Origin: an uncultured Lachnospiraceae bacterium
GTDB lineage: Bacteria; Bacillota; Clostridia; Lachnospirales; Lachnospiraceae
DNA: 64,000 nt
Assembly: GCA_900548905.1 (NCBI GenBank)
Contig: URMK01000003.1
Location: forward strand, 62,001 to 126,000
Direction of reading: 5' to 3'
Part shown: piece by piece, positions 52,319-61,641 of the stretch
Layout: each line of letters opens with the position of its first letter
How positions within the stretch are numbered: position 1 is the stretch's first letter
Made by a program: the position numbers and the translations under genes
The notes under the pieces: model-generated
The model's database searches: none
What the model was told of the DNA's origin: nothing
What the model saw: the letters and a program-made list of their open reading frames with translations, nothing else

Positions 52319-54043
52319 TCACTGCCGGGTATCCGTCTCTTTTGCAGGAAATCTCACAGTCACCGTCACATTTCCTGTGCTTTCTTCAATCGTAAGCCCT
52401 CCCTCCCCGGCATACATCAGCTTCAGCCGGCTCTGGATATTGACAAGCCCGATCCGTTTCCTGGCACGTCTTTCCTGATCGAGAAGTTCTCTGTTTTCCA
52501 GTGTTTCCTGCAGCCTGACAAGCCGCTCTGGGTTCAACTGCCCTCCGTTATCCACGATAGAAATAACAAGGCTTTTTCCTTCCCGTTTTCCTTTTATCCA
52601 AAGCATCCCTCCCGGCTGGGTACGTTTTTCCAGTCCATGATAGACTGCATTTTCCACCAGGGGCTGTAATATCATTTTATCAATACAGAGATCCTCCACC
52701 CCTTCTTCCATTTCCATTTCCCAGCGGAATCTCCCGTTAAATCTTACGTCACAGATATCCAGGTATTTCTTCAGGAAATCCGTCTCCTCCGCCACCGTCA
52801 CTTTATCCCCTTCCTTAATGGAATACCGGAAGATTTCCGCCATATTGGAAGCCATTTCCGCCACCACAGGCTGATCGTTCATCAGGGCGATTCCTCCCAT
52901 GCACTGCAGGGTATTGTACAGAAAGTGCGGATTAATCTGGCTTCGGAGGGCATAAATCTCGCTCTCATTTTTTAATAGCTCTGCTTCATATAACCGTTTC
53001 TGCGTGTCAAAAATACGCCGGGACATCTGTGCGTTATTTTTGAGCATTTCATTCATTTTATCCACAAGGGGGGTAAGCTGGAAATGATATTTCCCGGTTA
53101 TCTGCTTCTTCCTCCGGTTTGTTCCCAGCTCGGCCACCTCCCCAATCAGCCTGTCGATGGGATGGGCAATGGTGTGGTTGAACAGCCAGCCTATGAGAAG
53201 AAGCATCCCCACCATTACGGCACAGCTGAGCAGCATCTGGCTTCTGAACAAATCATATTCCCTGACCACCTGATGGTTGTTTATTTTTCCTACAATACGG
53301 AAACCCTGGCCTCCCCATATTTCCCGTTCCAGATAAGTATATCCCGGCAGATCTCTTTCCAGGACCACTTTCCCGGAATTGGCAGCCATAATACTGCCCT
53401 CCGGATCCAGCAGGTAAAATTCCACCTCCTGTGCATTTCCTGTTTCCTCCAGCACCTTCATGATGGAATCAGGGCGTATGACAAGCATCACCGTACCGAT
53501 ACGCTGGCTTTCCGTAAAAATAGCCGCTTTATTGGAGTATATGGGGGTGATGCACAGCAGTATTTCCCTGCCATCCTCTCCTTTATAAAAGATAAAACGG
53601 TTGTTCACTGCCTCCCTGTAGCATTCCCGCTCCACCTTCTGAAGCTCTTCATGGAATTTCATTTCGGAAGAGCTGTAACTGAATTCACAGTTTCCTTCCT
53701 TATCAAACAGCAGGGCCGTCTGGATCTGGGAGTTCATAGCCATGGCCGCCTGGCAGGTATCATTCACAAAGGTCAGCAGCTTGTATTTTTCCAATTGCTC
53801 TTCTTCCGTCAAAAAACGTTGTACGGCGGAATTGATGGAAAAATAGGTGGTGGTATAAGCGATGCTTTTAAAAGCCGAATCCAGATTGTTTTCTATCTGC
53901 TTAACCGTAGTATTGGTATAGGCCAGCAGACGTTCGGCGGAATTCTCAGCAATTTTCCTGATATAGATAAACTGGCTTCCCACCTGGATCAGAATAGCGG
54001 CCAGAATAATCAGCACAATACTTTTTTTAAAGCTCAGTCTCAT
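52319..54043 (-). CDS. YesM-type sensor histidine kinase
   Basis: A 574-residue membrane kinase: TM1 at about 10-28, extracellular sensor to about 275, TM2 at 280-300, HAMP (about 305-355), His_kinase domain with phospho-acceptor in SQINPHFLYNTLQ, and HATPase_c (DNGGQLNPERL, RIGLVNIQSRLKLMYAG). The start at 54043 has SD GGGGGA and overlaps the response-regulator end by 17 nt. It likely senses a sugar for the adjacent LplABC-sulfatase genes. Confidence 0.92.
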   Translation of the reverse strand: MRLSFKKSIVLIILAAILIQVGSQFIYIRKIAENSAERLLAYTNTTVKQIENNLDSAFKSIAYTTTYFSINSAVQRFLTEEEQLEKYKLLTFVNDTCQAAMAMNSQIQTALLFDKEGNCEFSYSSSEMKFHEELQKVERECYREAVNNRFIFYKGEDGREILLCITPIYSNKAAIFTESQRIGTVMLVIRPDSIMKVLEETGNAQEVEFYLLDPEGSIMAANSGKVVLERDLPGYTYLEREIWGGQGFRIVGKINNHQVVREYDLFRSQMLLSCAVMVGMLLLIGWLFNHTIAHPIDRLIGEVAELGTNRRKKQITGKYHFQLTPLVDKMNEMLKNNAQMSRRIFDTQKRLYEAELLKNESEIYALRSQINPHFLYNTLQCMGGIALMNDQPVVAEMASNMAEIFRYSIKEGDKVTVAEETDFLKKYLDICDVRFNGRFRWEMEMEEGVEDLCIDKMILQPLVENAVYHGLEKRTQPGGMLWIKGKREGKSLVISIVDNGGQLNPERLVRLQETLENRELLDQERRARKRIGLVNIQSRLKLMYAGEGGLTIEESTGNVTVTVRFPAKETDTRQ

Positions 54044-54821
54044 AGCATCCCCCATACGCATTTTGGCTGCCTGCGTTCTTTTTCTGCTTCCGGTACTGGC
54101 TGGGTGTCTCACCGCTGTACTTTTTAAACACCTTGTTAAAATAATAGTAATCCTGGATTCCGCACTGTACGGCGATTTCCTCCAGAGACAAGGTGGTATG
54201 GGTCAAAAGCCGCTCCGCCTCCCTCATACGTATGGAGGTAAGATATTCGGAAAAAGAGGCCCCGATTTCCTTATTGAAGAGAGCACAGCAGTAATTGGCG
54301 TTAAGGTGATACTGCTCCGCCAGTTCTTTCAATATCAGCTTGTCCTGGAAATGCCTGTGCATATAGGTTAACAACTGCTGGAATACCGGATTTTCCGTCA
54401 GCGGGACCTCATCCTTTTCAGGTTCCGGCTGTTTCTGATCATTCAGTATCTTATGAAGTCTGGACAGAAGCATGGTAAGCTTGTCTCTGGCAATGGGTTT
54501 CAGGCAATAATCGCATACCACCCCCATCCGTATCGCTTCCTGTGCGTAGCCAAACTCCGCAAATCCGCTGACTACCACAAACCGGCAGGGCAGTCCTGCC
54601 TCCAGCGCCTTTTTCATAAAACCAAGCCCGTCCAGTTCAGGCATACGTATATCGATAAAAATAACATCGGGCGGATCCGATACAGCCTGGTTAAAGGCTT
54701 CCACCGAATTCTCAAACTTTCCTGTTATGCAAAACCCCATCTCCTCCCATTTAACTATTTTTTCCAGATAGACAAGCGCCCACGGCTCATCATCCACCAA
54801 AAAAACGCGGTACCTCTCCAT
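54027..54821 (-). CDS. YesN-type response regulator with AraC domain
   Basis: A 264-residue regulator: receiver (1-120, FLVDDEPWALVYLEKIV; phosphorylation Asp in VIFIDIRMPELDG) and AraC/XylS DNA-binding domain (155-255; two HTHs, LILKELAEQYHLNANYCC and SLEEIAVQCGIQDYYYFNKVFKKY). Partner of the overlapping kinase. Likely activates the LplABC-sulfatase genes. Confidence 0.94.
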   Translation of the reverse strand: MERYRVFLVDDEPWALVYLEKIVKWEEMGFCITGKFENSVEAFNQAVSDPPDVIFIDIRMPELDGLGFMKKALEAGLPCRFVVVSGFAEFGYAQEAIRMGVVCDYCLKPIARDKLTMLLSRLHKILNDQKQPEPEKDEVPLTENPVFQQLLTYMHRHFQDKLILKELAEQYHLNANYCCALFNKEIGASFSEYLTSIRMREAERLLTHTTLSLEEIAVQCGIQDYYYFNKVFKKYSGETPSQYRKQKKNAGSQNAYGGCYETEL

Positions 54822-54930
54822 TTTCCCACCCTTTTCTTTCTTTTTCCGCTGTTGACGGCGCTTTTTACTACTGTTATGCCTCTTTTAAGTTTATCATTGA
54901 TTTTTCCTTTCCACAATTCGATTCCATCAT

Positions 54931-54977
54931 AAAAAAGGGAAGCGGCGGCATCCGGGGTCCCGGAGCCACTGCTTCCT
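54931..54977 (-). terminator. Terminator after the HPr-like gene
   Basis: GGAAGC...GCTTCC outer stem with an inner TCCGGGGTCCCGGA palindrome, followed by TTTTTT on the minus strand. Confidence 0.75.
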
Positions 54978-55052
54978 CATTCGATTTTCTGTATTTGAAA
55001 TTTTCGTCAGCAGCCGATAAAAATACGGCGGCCCGTCCTGCCGGGTAACCTT

Positions 55053-55292
55053 CTATGCCGCCATGCGGTACCGTTCCACCGCATTCATCACATCGCGATC
55101 TTCTCCTTTGGAGTTAACGAATACCAGATCCAGTACTTTACCGATACCGAGGGCAAATACTCCCAAAATGGATTTGGCATCAACTGTATAGCTGCCAAGC
55201 GCCAGGTCGTATTCTCCTTCAAACTGTCTCATTGTCTGTACAAATGACTCAGCTGCCGCTGTGTTTTCCAAATAAATTTTTACGGAATCCAT
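55053..55292 (-). CDS. HPr-like protein lacking the active-site histidine
   Basis: A 79-residue HPr-fold protein (PTS phosphocarrier family). The regulatory Ser site is kept (DAKSILGVFALGIGK, Ser41, equal to Ser46 of HPr), but the GIHARP segment with the phosphorylatable His15 is missing; ENTAAAESF stands in its place. It thus cannot carry phosphate in the PTS but could be Ser-phosphorylated by HPrK, like Crh of B. subtilis. SD AGGAGG precedes the ATG at 55290-55292. Single gene with its own terminator. Confidence 0.85.
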   Translation of the reverse strand: MDSVKIYLENTAAAESFVQTMRQFEGEYDLALGSYTVDAKSILGVFALGIGKVLDLVFVNSKGEDRDVMNAVERYRMAA

Positions 55293-55352
55293 ATGATACC
55301 TCCTGTATTTTCTCATTGGTATAACTCTGCATTTTTATTTTCCTTATCATAC

Positions 55353-55397
55353 AAAAAAAAGCCCCCTATGTTAGGAGGAAAATTTTAACATAGGGGG
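55353..55397 (-). terminator. Terminator after the second response regulator
   Basis: 12-bp stem CCCCCTATGTTA with its complement, then eight T on the minus strand. Confidence 0.88.
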
Positions 55398-55429
55398 AAA
55401 TATTTGTACTTTTCTGCCTGTTTTTTGCA

Positions 55430-56959
55430 TTAACTGTTCATCTGGCGGTATTCTGCGGGGAGAATACCCACCACTTCCTTAAACACCTTGCTCATGTATT
55501 TGGGATCGGAAAAGCCGGTCATCGCGGCTATCTGGGTCAGGTTCTGGCTGGTTCCCAGCAGCAGTGTCTTAACCTTCTCCACTTTTACATTACGGATTTC
55601 CTCTGTAAAAGAAATGCCGGTTTCTTTTTTGAACTGCCTGCTCAAATATTCCGGGGATACTCCCAGCTTCCTGGCAACCTCTTCCATGGTAATGCCCTGG
55701 CTGTAATATTCCTCTATCATACGCCTGGCACGTTGGATCAGCGGGCTGATCTCCTGTGTTTCCCCGCTTCCTCCATACATCACCTTGTCATAAAGCCGGC
55801 GCATGACGGCACCCACATCATCCCAGGTATATGCATTCATGATAGCTTCCAGAAGTTCCTGAACCTCAAGCTCATTTTCTTCGAAGGAGATATATTCCCT
55901 CGCGGTATTCAGTACCGTCCACAGAAACGTGATGCAGGCTTCTTTGATATCCCTGGGCCTGTGCACCTGATCCCGGCAGTAATTCAGGAATTCGGTGAAG
56001 CAGGCGGCAAATTCCTTTTCTTCTTTTTTTATCACGGACTGCTTCAGCCGCAGGGACAGTTCCGGCGGATATTTCAGGGGGGAGACAGAGATACTTTCGA
56101 TCCGTTTCCGGGAAATAAGTCTTTCATTCCCCAGGGCGAGGCTCCAGTCCAGCAGGCGGCGGATGCGTCTGCGCCCCTCCTCCAGCTCATAAAAGCCGCT
56201 GCATTCGTCCCACACGCATAACGCCTTATTTTCCGTATTGGACAGAAGCATAGGAACGACGGAGTTGTCGAAATATTCCTCCCAATCATGGGAAGCATCC
56301 ATGTGATACAGCACCATTGTACACTGGCTCCTCTCTCCAAAAGCCGTTACAATACTCCGGAACCCGTCCGCATGATCCGCCACTTCCTGGAGAATCCGCA
56401 GCACAATATCCTTGCGTTCTTCATAATAGCCGTCCAGCCATACAATAAAAAGTGCCATGGGGTCACTGGGGCCAACGCCGAAGTTTTTTTCCAGGGCGGC
56501 GGTGGTCTCATCCGATTTTTCCAGAATACCGGTAAGGGCACTGCGGGCTATGCTTTCCAGATTCAGAAGCATTCCCCGGCTGTTTTCCTCCCGGACCTCC
56601 TCTTCCGTCTGCTGCAATACCTTCCGCAGCTCCTGGATTTTTACCGGCTTCAGGAGATAATAGTTCACGCCCAGCTCCATGGCCCTTTTGGCGTAGGTAA
56701 AATCGGAATATGCGCTCAGTACCACCGCTTTGCTGGCAATTCCTTCCTTCCGCAGCTGTTCCAGCATGGTCAGTCCATCCATATCCGGCATACGGATATC
56801 CATCAGGATTACATCCGGCTTTTCCTTGCGGATTACTTCCAGCCCCTCCAGTCCATCGGCAGCCTTCCCCGCAAGCACATAGGAAGGATTCAGTTTTGTC
56901 AGGATCTTTTCCATTCCCTCGCGTATCGGCGCTTCGTCCTCAACGATCACGATTCTCAC
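55430..56959 (-). CDS. YesN-type response regulator with AraC domain (second)
   Basis: A 509-residue regulator: receiver (1-125, IVEDEAPIREGMEKIL; Asp in VILMDIRMPDMDG), a 250-residue middle region of unknown fold and a C-terminal AraC domain (about 410-505; TMEEVARKLGVSPEYLSRQFKKE and NLTQIAAMTGFSDPKYMSKVFKE). The GTG at 56957-56959 has SD GGAGGG; the end of the kinase gene overlaps by 20 nt. Confidence 0.93.
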   Translation of the reverse strand: MRIVIVEDEAPIREGMEKILTKLNPSYVLAGKAADGLEGLEVIRKEKPDVILMDIRMPDMDGLTMLEQLRKEGIASKAVVLSAYSDFTYAKRAMELGVNYYLLKPVKIQELRKVLQQTEEEVREENSRGMLLNLESIARSALTGILEKSDETTAALEKNFGVGPSDPMALFIVWLDGYYEERKDIVLRILQEVADHADGFRSIVTAFGERSQCTMVLYHMDASHDWEEYFDNSVVPMLLSNTENKALCVWDECSGFYELEEGRRRIRRLLDWSLALGNERLISRKRIESISVSPLKYPPELSLRLKQSVIKKEEKEFAACFTEFLNYCRDQVHRPRDIKEACITFLWTVLNTAREYISFEENELEVQELLEAIMNAYTWDDVGAVMRRLYDKVMYGGSGETQEISPLIQRARRMIEEYYSQGITMEEVARKLGVSPEYLSRQFKKETGISFTEEIRNVKVEKVKTLLLGTSQNLTQIAAMTGFSDPKYMSKVFKEVVGILPAEYRQMNS

Positions 56960-58673
56960 TCTTTTGTCCCTCCCATATCGGAATGCGTAATGTTACCCGT
57001 GTATATTTATCCTGGCTGCTTTCAAAATGAAGTGCAGCCTCATCGCCGTAGTAAAGCCGCAGGCGTTTTCTTGTGTTTTCTATCCCGAAATGATCTTCCC
57101 GGTGGAAGTCCTTCCGGTTCAGGATGTCAAGAAGCTCCGGCGGCATACCCTTCCCATTGTCCTCCACTTCTATGATGAGGCCGTCCTTTTCCCGTTTTCC
57201 CGTAAGGATAAGAAGAGGTGCCCTGGTTATTCCGTGAAGGCCGTGCTTAATGCTGTTTTCCGCAATGGGCTGGAGAAGCAGCTTATGCATGGGGGCTTTT
57301 GCCGCTGCCGAATCCAGGCTGCAGAAAATCTGGATTTCCTGGCCCAGCTTTTCCTGCTGCAGGCGCACATATTTTTTCAGCCAGGCGATTTCTTCCCCAA
57401 GGGTGGTAATACCGCCGGCATTTTTGATGGCGTAACGCAGGATATCGCCCAGATCCCCCACCATTTCGCTGATCTCGTACTCTTCCTTTTCAATGGCCTT
57501 CCAATTGATGGTATCCAGGGTATTATAGAGGAAATGGGGATCGACCTGCGCTTCCAGCGCGGATATTTCGGCATTTTTCTGTTCCAGTGCGGCCTGTCTT
57601 ACTTGTCCCAGCAATAAATCCGTCCGTTTTACCATTTCATTAAAACCATCGGCAATTTCCGCCATTTCGGCGGGCATATATTTCTGCTTTTCCACCCGTA
57701 TGGAAAAATCGCCCTCCTCCACCCGGTTCATGGCATTCAGGACGGACTCCACGGAAACGATTACAGGGCGGGTAACAAGTATCACTGCGGCAACCAGGAC
57801 GGCCCACACGCCCAGAACCATGCAGACCTGCAGCAGGAACTGGTCGTGCATGGTGGCCCGGTAATGGGCCATGGAATAAAATTCCACAATATTCCAGCCG
57901 CTCTCTTCGTTCATGACCGAGGCGACCACATAGTCCTGGTATTTCTTATTTCCGATACGCCCCACCCCTTCCCAGCTTATGGTTGCTCCAATCAGGGAAT
58001 CGTCCGGCGCGCTCAGGATCCGTCCTTCCTGTTCCAGGAAATAAATCTCACTGGATGTGCTTTCCATGGTTTTCTGCAGCACTTTTTCATTCACACAGAT
58101 GAGAACACTTCCCACCTCTTTGTGAATATCCCGGTAATCTATCAGCTTTCTTTGTATGGAGAACACATAGACCGGCGCATCCGGGGCCGCCATCGCATAT
58201 TTGACGGGCTGGTACATCTCTGTTCCCTCCTCCAGAAGATCCATGCTGCCGTTCATCCAGAGGCTCTCGGTGGAGGAGGAGGACAAGCCGTCATAATAAA
58301 CACAGCTGCCGTCTGCCGTGAATACAGCCAGGCCTGCCACATCCTCATTGCGGTTGCAGATATGCTTCAGCTCCCGGCGGAGGTTGATTTTCATCGTTTC
58401 CCGGTCTTCCCCGCCTGTATTCAGGCTTTCCACCATTTCAATAATATCGTCGTCGGTGCTGAGATCGTACAGGAGCGTATTGTATTTTTCCAGGGTGAGG
58501 GTAAGGCTCTTGTTTGATTTTTCAAGACCGGCCTGTACCCGGCTATCCAGGCTTTCCCGCATGGCGGAATTCAGACGCAGCTGGGAAACTGCGGCGAAAA
58601 GCAATATAGGAATAAAAATAAGCAGGATCAGCATGAAAATCAGGCGGATCCGGATCCCTCCCGGTTTTTTCAT
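56940..58673 (-). CDS. YesM-type sensor histidine kinase (second)
   Basis: A 577-residue kinase: TM1 (11-31), extracellular sensor (32-285), TM2 (285-305), HAMP, His_kinase with QVDPHFLYNTLD phospho-acceptor and HATPase_c (VEDNGKGMPPEL, GIENTRKRLRLYYG). The ATG overlaps the stop of the solute-binding gene (ATGA), so it is translated after it, and its end overlaps the response regulator. Confidence 0.93.
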   Translation of the reverse strand: MKKPGGIRIRLIFMLILLIFIPILLFAAVSQLRLNSAMRESLDSRVQAGLEKSNKSLTLTLEKYNTLLYDLSTDDDIIEMVESLNTGGEDRETMKINLRRELKHICNRNEDVAGLAVFTADGSCVYYDGLSSSSTESLWMNGSMDLLEEGTEMYQPVKYAMAAPDAPVYVFSIQRKLIDYRDIHKEVGSVLICVNEKVLQKTMESTSSEIYFLEQEGRILSAPDDSLIGATISWEGVGRIGNKKYQDYVVASVMNEESGWNIVEFYSMAHYRATMHDQFLLQVCMVLGVWAVLVAAVILVTRPVIVSVESVLNAMNRVEEGDFSIRVEKQKYMPAEMAEIADGFNEMVKRTDLLLGQVRQAALEQKNAEISALEAQVDPHFLYNTLDTINWKAIEKEEYEISEMVGDLGDILRYAIKNAGGITTLGEEIAWLKKYVRLQQEKLGQEIQIFCSLDSAAAKAPMHKLLLQPIAENSIKHGLHGITRAPLLILTGKREKDGLIIEVEDNGKGMPPELLDILNRKDFHREDHFGIENTRKRLRLYYGDEAALHFESSQDKYTRVTLRIPIWEGQKSENRDR

Positions 58674-59911
58674 CGGACGCCTCCCCTCTCCAGAACCAGA
58701 GCGATTTCGCCGTCCGTTTCCTGAAGGACGGCTTCAATATCCTCTCCCAGTATGACCTGTTCCATGGCGGAGGTAACCGCGGCCGACACCTCCGGCCACC
58801 AGGGGGTAAATTCCCGGCACCTTGCCCCGGAAAAAATACGGATAAATTCCTGCATCTGTTCGTCCTCAGGGAACTGCCGCTCCATCACATCCTTCCTGGG
58901 GGCCAGGAACCCGGCTTCATCCAGATACCTCCGCATCCTGTCAGGCTCCGCAAGGAAATGCAGAAATTCCACCGCTTCCTCCGCATGGCCTTCCGGGGAA
59001 ACCCCTATGATTTCGCCTCCCATAACGGTCACGGTCTCCCCGTCGGAGGGAATCGGAGCGATACCGAACGCGATCTCCGGGGCGTTCTTTCTGATATAGA
59101 CCGCCGACATACTGGTATTGAACATCATTGCCACCCTGCCTTTGGAGAACTGGTACATCAAATCTGCCAGCGTCATGCTGACACTCTGGCAGTTCAGCGC
59201 CCCCTGTTCCGCCAGGCGGGCCAGCATACCGAAGGATTCCTGCCCTGCCGGGCTGCTGATTTCCTTCACGTCACCGCCCATCGACCAAAGTATGGGAAGA
59301 AACGCATATAGGCTCTCCTCACTTTGGATACCGGCCATGGCAAAACCGTAGTGGGATTCCCCTGTGGTGCGTACCGCCGTATTACAGAATTCCTCCCAGG
59401 TCCCGGGGACACTGCACCCCGCCTCCGCCAGCATCTGCTCGTTATAAAGGAGGGCAGGGCAGTTCATTCCGAAGGGAAGCCCGTAGATCCTGCCTCCGGT
59501 TTCACAGGGTGCCAGGGCTTCCGGCATATAAGAAGCAAGCTCCGGAAGCTCATCGGTGAGATCCAGGAAGCTTTTCATAGTATGGAAAAATTGGAAATCG
59601 GAAGAATCCACAAGCGCAATATCCGGCATGGAACCTTCCGCCATACTCAGCGCCAGCTGCTTTTTGAAGTCCTCGTCCGGCACGTATTTGATCTCCACTG
59701 TAATCCGGTCCTGGGATTCATTGAATTCCCGGGCAAGCCTCGTTATAGATTTCTGGCAGGCAGGAATATCCCAATAATGCCACAGGGTTACCACGGTCCT
59801 CACAGGCTTTTCCGAAAGCACAGCCGCCTGCCTCCCGCAGCCGGCGGTGATAAGCAGAAACGTTATCAGTAACGCCGCTTCCATTCGTTTCGCGTATTTT
59901 CTGCGGTTCAT
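58670..59911 (-). CDS. Solute-binding lipoprotein coupled to the second kinase
   Basis: A 413-residue family 1 binding protein with lipobox FLLITAGCG (Cys25) and typical bilobed sequence (VVTLWHYWDIPACQKSI, YGLPFGMNCPALLYNEQML). No permease follows; the kinase starts within its stop codon. As with the 31309-32592 pair, it may be the ligand receptor of the kinase rather than part of a transporter. Confidence 0.9.
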   Translation of the reverse strand: MNRRKYAKRMEAALLITFLLITAGCGRQAAVLSEKPVRTVVTLWHYWDIPACQKSITRLAREFNESQDRITVEIKYVPDEDFKKQLALSMAEGSMPDIALVDSSDFQFFHTMKSFLDLTDELPELASYMPEALAPCETGGRIYGLPFGMNCPALLYNEQMLAEAGCSVPGTWEEFCNTAVRTTGESHYGFAMAGIQSEESLYAFLPILWSMGGDVKEISSPAGQESFGMLARLAEQGALNCQSVSMTLADLMYQFSKGRVAMMFNTSMSAVYIRKNAPEIAFGIAPIPSDGETVTVMGGEIIGVSPEGHAEEAVEFLHFLAEPDRMRRYLDEAGFLAPRKDVMERQFPEDEQMQEFIRIFSGARCREFTPWWPEVSAAVTSAMEQVILGEDIEAVLQETDGEIALVLERGGVR

Positions 59912-59998
59912 TCCCGTTCTCCTTTCCCCTGTCCTACCAGAAGTATAGCATCAAAAAGTACAGCTTTCTACATAATCCGGGAATAATTGTTTGAAAGG

Positions 59999-60040
59999 AA
60001 AAAGGACGTATCCTGCCTTTTTTACAGAAATACGTCCTTT
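59999..60040 (-). terminator. Terminator after glmM
   Basis: AAAGGACGTA with its complement and a T-run on the minus strand, 11 nt past the glmM stop. Confidence 0.8.
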
Positions 60041-60050
60041 GCGGTCCTTT

Positions 60051-61388
60051 TTATTGATCTGTTTCATCCATTTTGGCGGCGATTGCTTCCGCCAGAGTCC
60101 GGCACAGCTCTTCCTCCCGGGCCTCCACCAGAATACGGATAACCGGCTCCGTGCCGCTCTTGCGGATCAGCACACGTCCCGATCCGTCCAGACGGGAAAC
60201 CGCCTGGTCAATAACCTCTTTGACAGCCGGGTTCTCCAGAACCAGTGACGCATCCTTCACCCGCTTATTGATTTGTACCTTGGGGAACAGGCTGACCCCT
60301 GCGGTAAGGAAGGAAGCCATGGTCTTTTTGCCCACAATGATCTCCATCACACGGATTGCGGTGAGGATACCATCTCCGGTGGTACTGTATTTGTTAAAAA
60401 TAATGTGGCCGGATTCCTCTCCGCCTATGCTGTAGCCATGTTCCTGCATCTTTTGAGAAACGAATTTATCCCCTACGGGGGTGCGTATCATGCGGATCCC
60501 CTGCCTCTCCAGGGCTTTTTCCACGCCCATGTTGGAGGCTATGGTGGCAACCACGGTATTGTCAATCAGCGCGCCCGCTTCTTTCATATGCACGGCACAA
60601 AGGTACATGAGCAAATCCCCGTCAAGCACATTTCCCTGTTCATCCACCGCAAAGCATCTGTCCGCATCGCCGTCAAATGCAAAACCCACGTCCAGGCCTT
60701 TCTCCGTCACCAGCTTCTGCAGGGATTCTATATGAGTGGATCCGCAATCCACATTGATGTTCAGGCCGTCCGGTTCATCATGGATCATGTAGGTTCTGGC
60801 TCCCAACATCTCAAATACGGTTTTGGCTATGCTGCTGGCGGCCCCGTTGGCACAGTCCAGCCCCACCTTGTAGCCGCGGAAGGAATGGATCGTGGTGGAG
60901 GTCAGATAGCTGATATATTGGTTCCGTCCCTGGATGTAATCCGTAATTTTACCGATATTTTCATTCCGGGCACAGGTGATTTCCACTTGTCCGTCCAGAT
61001 ATTCTTCCACTTTTTCCAGGACGGTTTCCTCCATTTTGTAGCCGTCTTTATCTATTATTTTAATGCCGTTATCGTAAAAGGGGTTATGGCTGGCGGTAAT
61101 CATAATACCGAAATCAAAGTCACCGCTTTTTGTGACATAGGATACGCTGGGTGTGGTGGTTACATGAAGCAGATAGACATCCACGCCTCCGGAACTTAAG
61201 CCGGCAGCCAGGGCATATTCAAACATATAGCTGGAACGCCGGGTGTCCTTCCCTATTACACAGCTGGCTTTCTTATGGGCACCGTCCGTAAAATACCAGC
61301 CCAGGAATTTTCCGATTGTAAAGGCATGGTCCGCTGTAAGGACCTCATTGGCTTTTCCTCTGAATCCATCTGTTCCAAAATATTTCAT
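60051..61388 (-). CDS. glmM: Phosphoglucosamine mutase
   Basis: A 445-residue phosphohexomutase that turns glucosamine-6-phosphate into glucosamine-1-phosphate for cell-wall precursors. N-terminal MKYFGTDGFRG, catalytic phosphoserine Ser100 in ITASHNPFYDNG, metal-binding DGDADR loop (FAFDGDADRCFA), sugar-binding GGEESGH and phosphate-binding RKSGTEPVIRI. The start at 61388 has SD GGAGAGG. It is a housekeeping gene in an otherwise catabolic region. Confidence 0.97.
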   Translation of the reverse strand: MKYFGTDGFRGKANEVLTADHAFTIGKFLGWYFTDGAHKKASCVIGKDTRRSSYMFEYALAAGLSSGGVDVYLLHVTTTPSVSYVTKSGDFDFGIMITASHNPFYDNGIKIIDKDGYKMEETVLEKVEEYLDGQVEITCARNENIGKITDYIQGRNQYISYLTSTTIHSFRGYKVGLDCANGAASSIAKTVFEMLGARTYMIHDEPDGLNINVDCGSTHIESLQKLVTEKGLDVGFAFDGDADRCFAVDEQGNVLDGDLLMYLCAVHMKEAGALIDNTVVATIASNMGVEKALERQGIRMIRTPVGDKFVSQKMQEHGYSIGGEESGHIIFNKYSTTGDGILTAIRVMEIIVGKKTMASFLTAGVSLFPKVQINKRVKDASLVLENPAVKEVIDQAVSRLDGSGRVLIRKSGTEPVIRILVEAREEELCRTLAEAIAAKMDETDQ

Positions 61389-61588
61389 CTTACACCTCTC
61401 CGCGCGCTGCGGCACGCATACGGCTGTCGCCGCTTATTCCTCAGAAGGCGGATTGCACATTTTTATCCGTCTTCCGGCCATGCCGCCGGGGCGGCACCGG
61501 ACAAATGGTAACCATTCATACTATGCGGTTCGTCTGCCATTTTACCACAAAAGGGGATGATGTGCACTATTATTTCTTTTTTTTGCAC

Positions 61589-61621
61589 GAAAGGACTGCA
61601 CGCGTGATGTGCAGTCCTTTC
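61589..61621. terminator. Hairpin after the GH4 gene
   Basis: 12-bp perfect stem (GAAAGGACTGCA with its complement, 9-nt loop) 20 nt past the GH4 stop. No T-run follows in the direction of that gene, so termination efficiency is uncertain. Confidence 0.55.
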
Positions 61622-61641
61622 TGTTGCAACTTGTAATCCTA

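Noticed and set aside
53084..54127. 347-codon plus-strand frame opposite the YesM-like kinase
   Set aside because: Antisense to a kinase with clear motifs and without any start signal.
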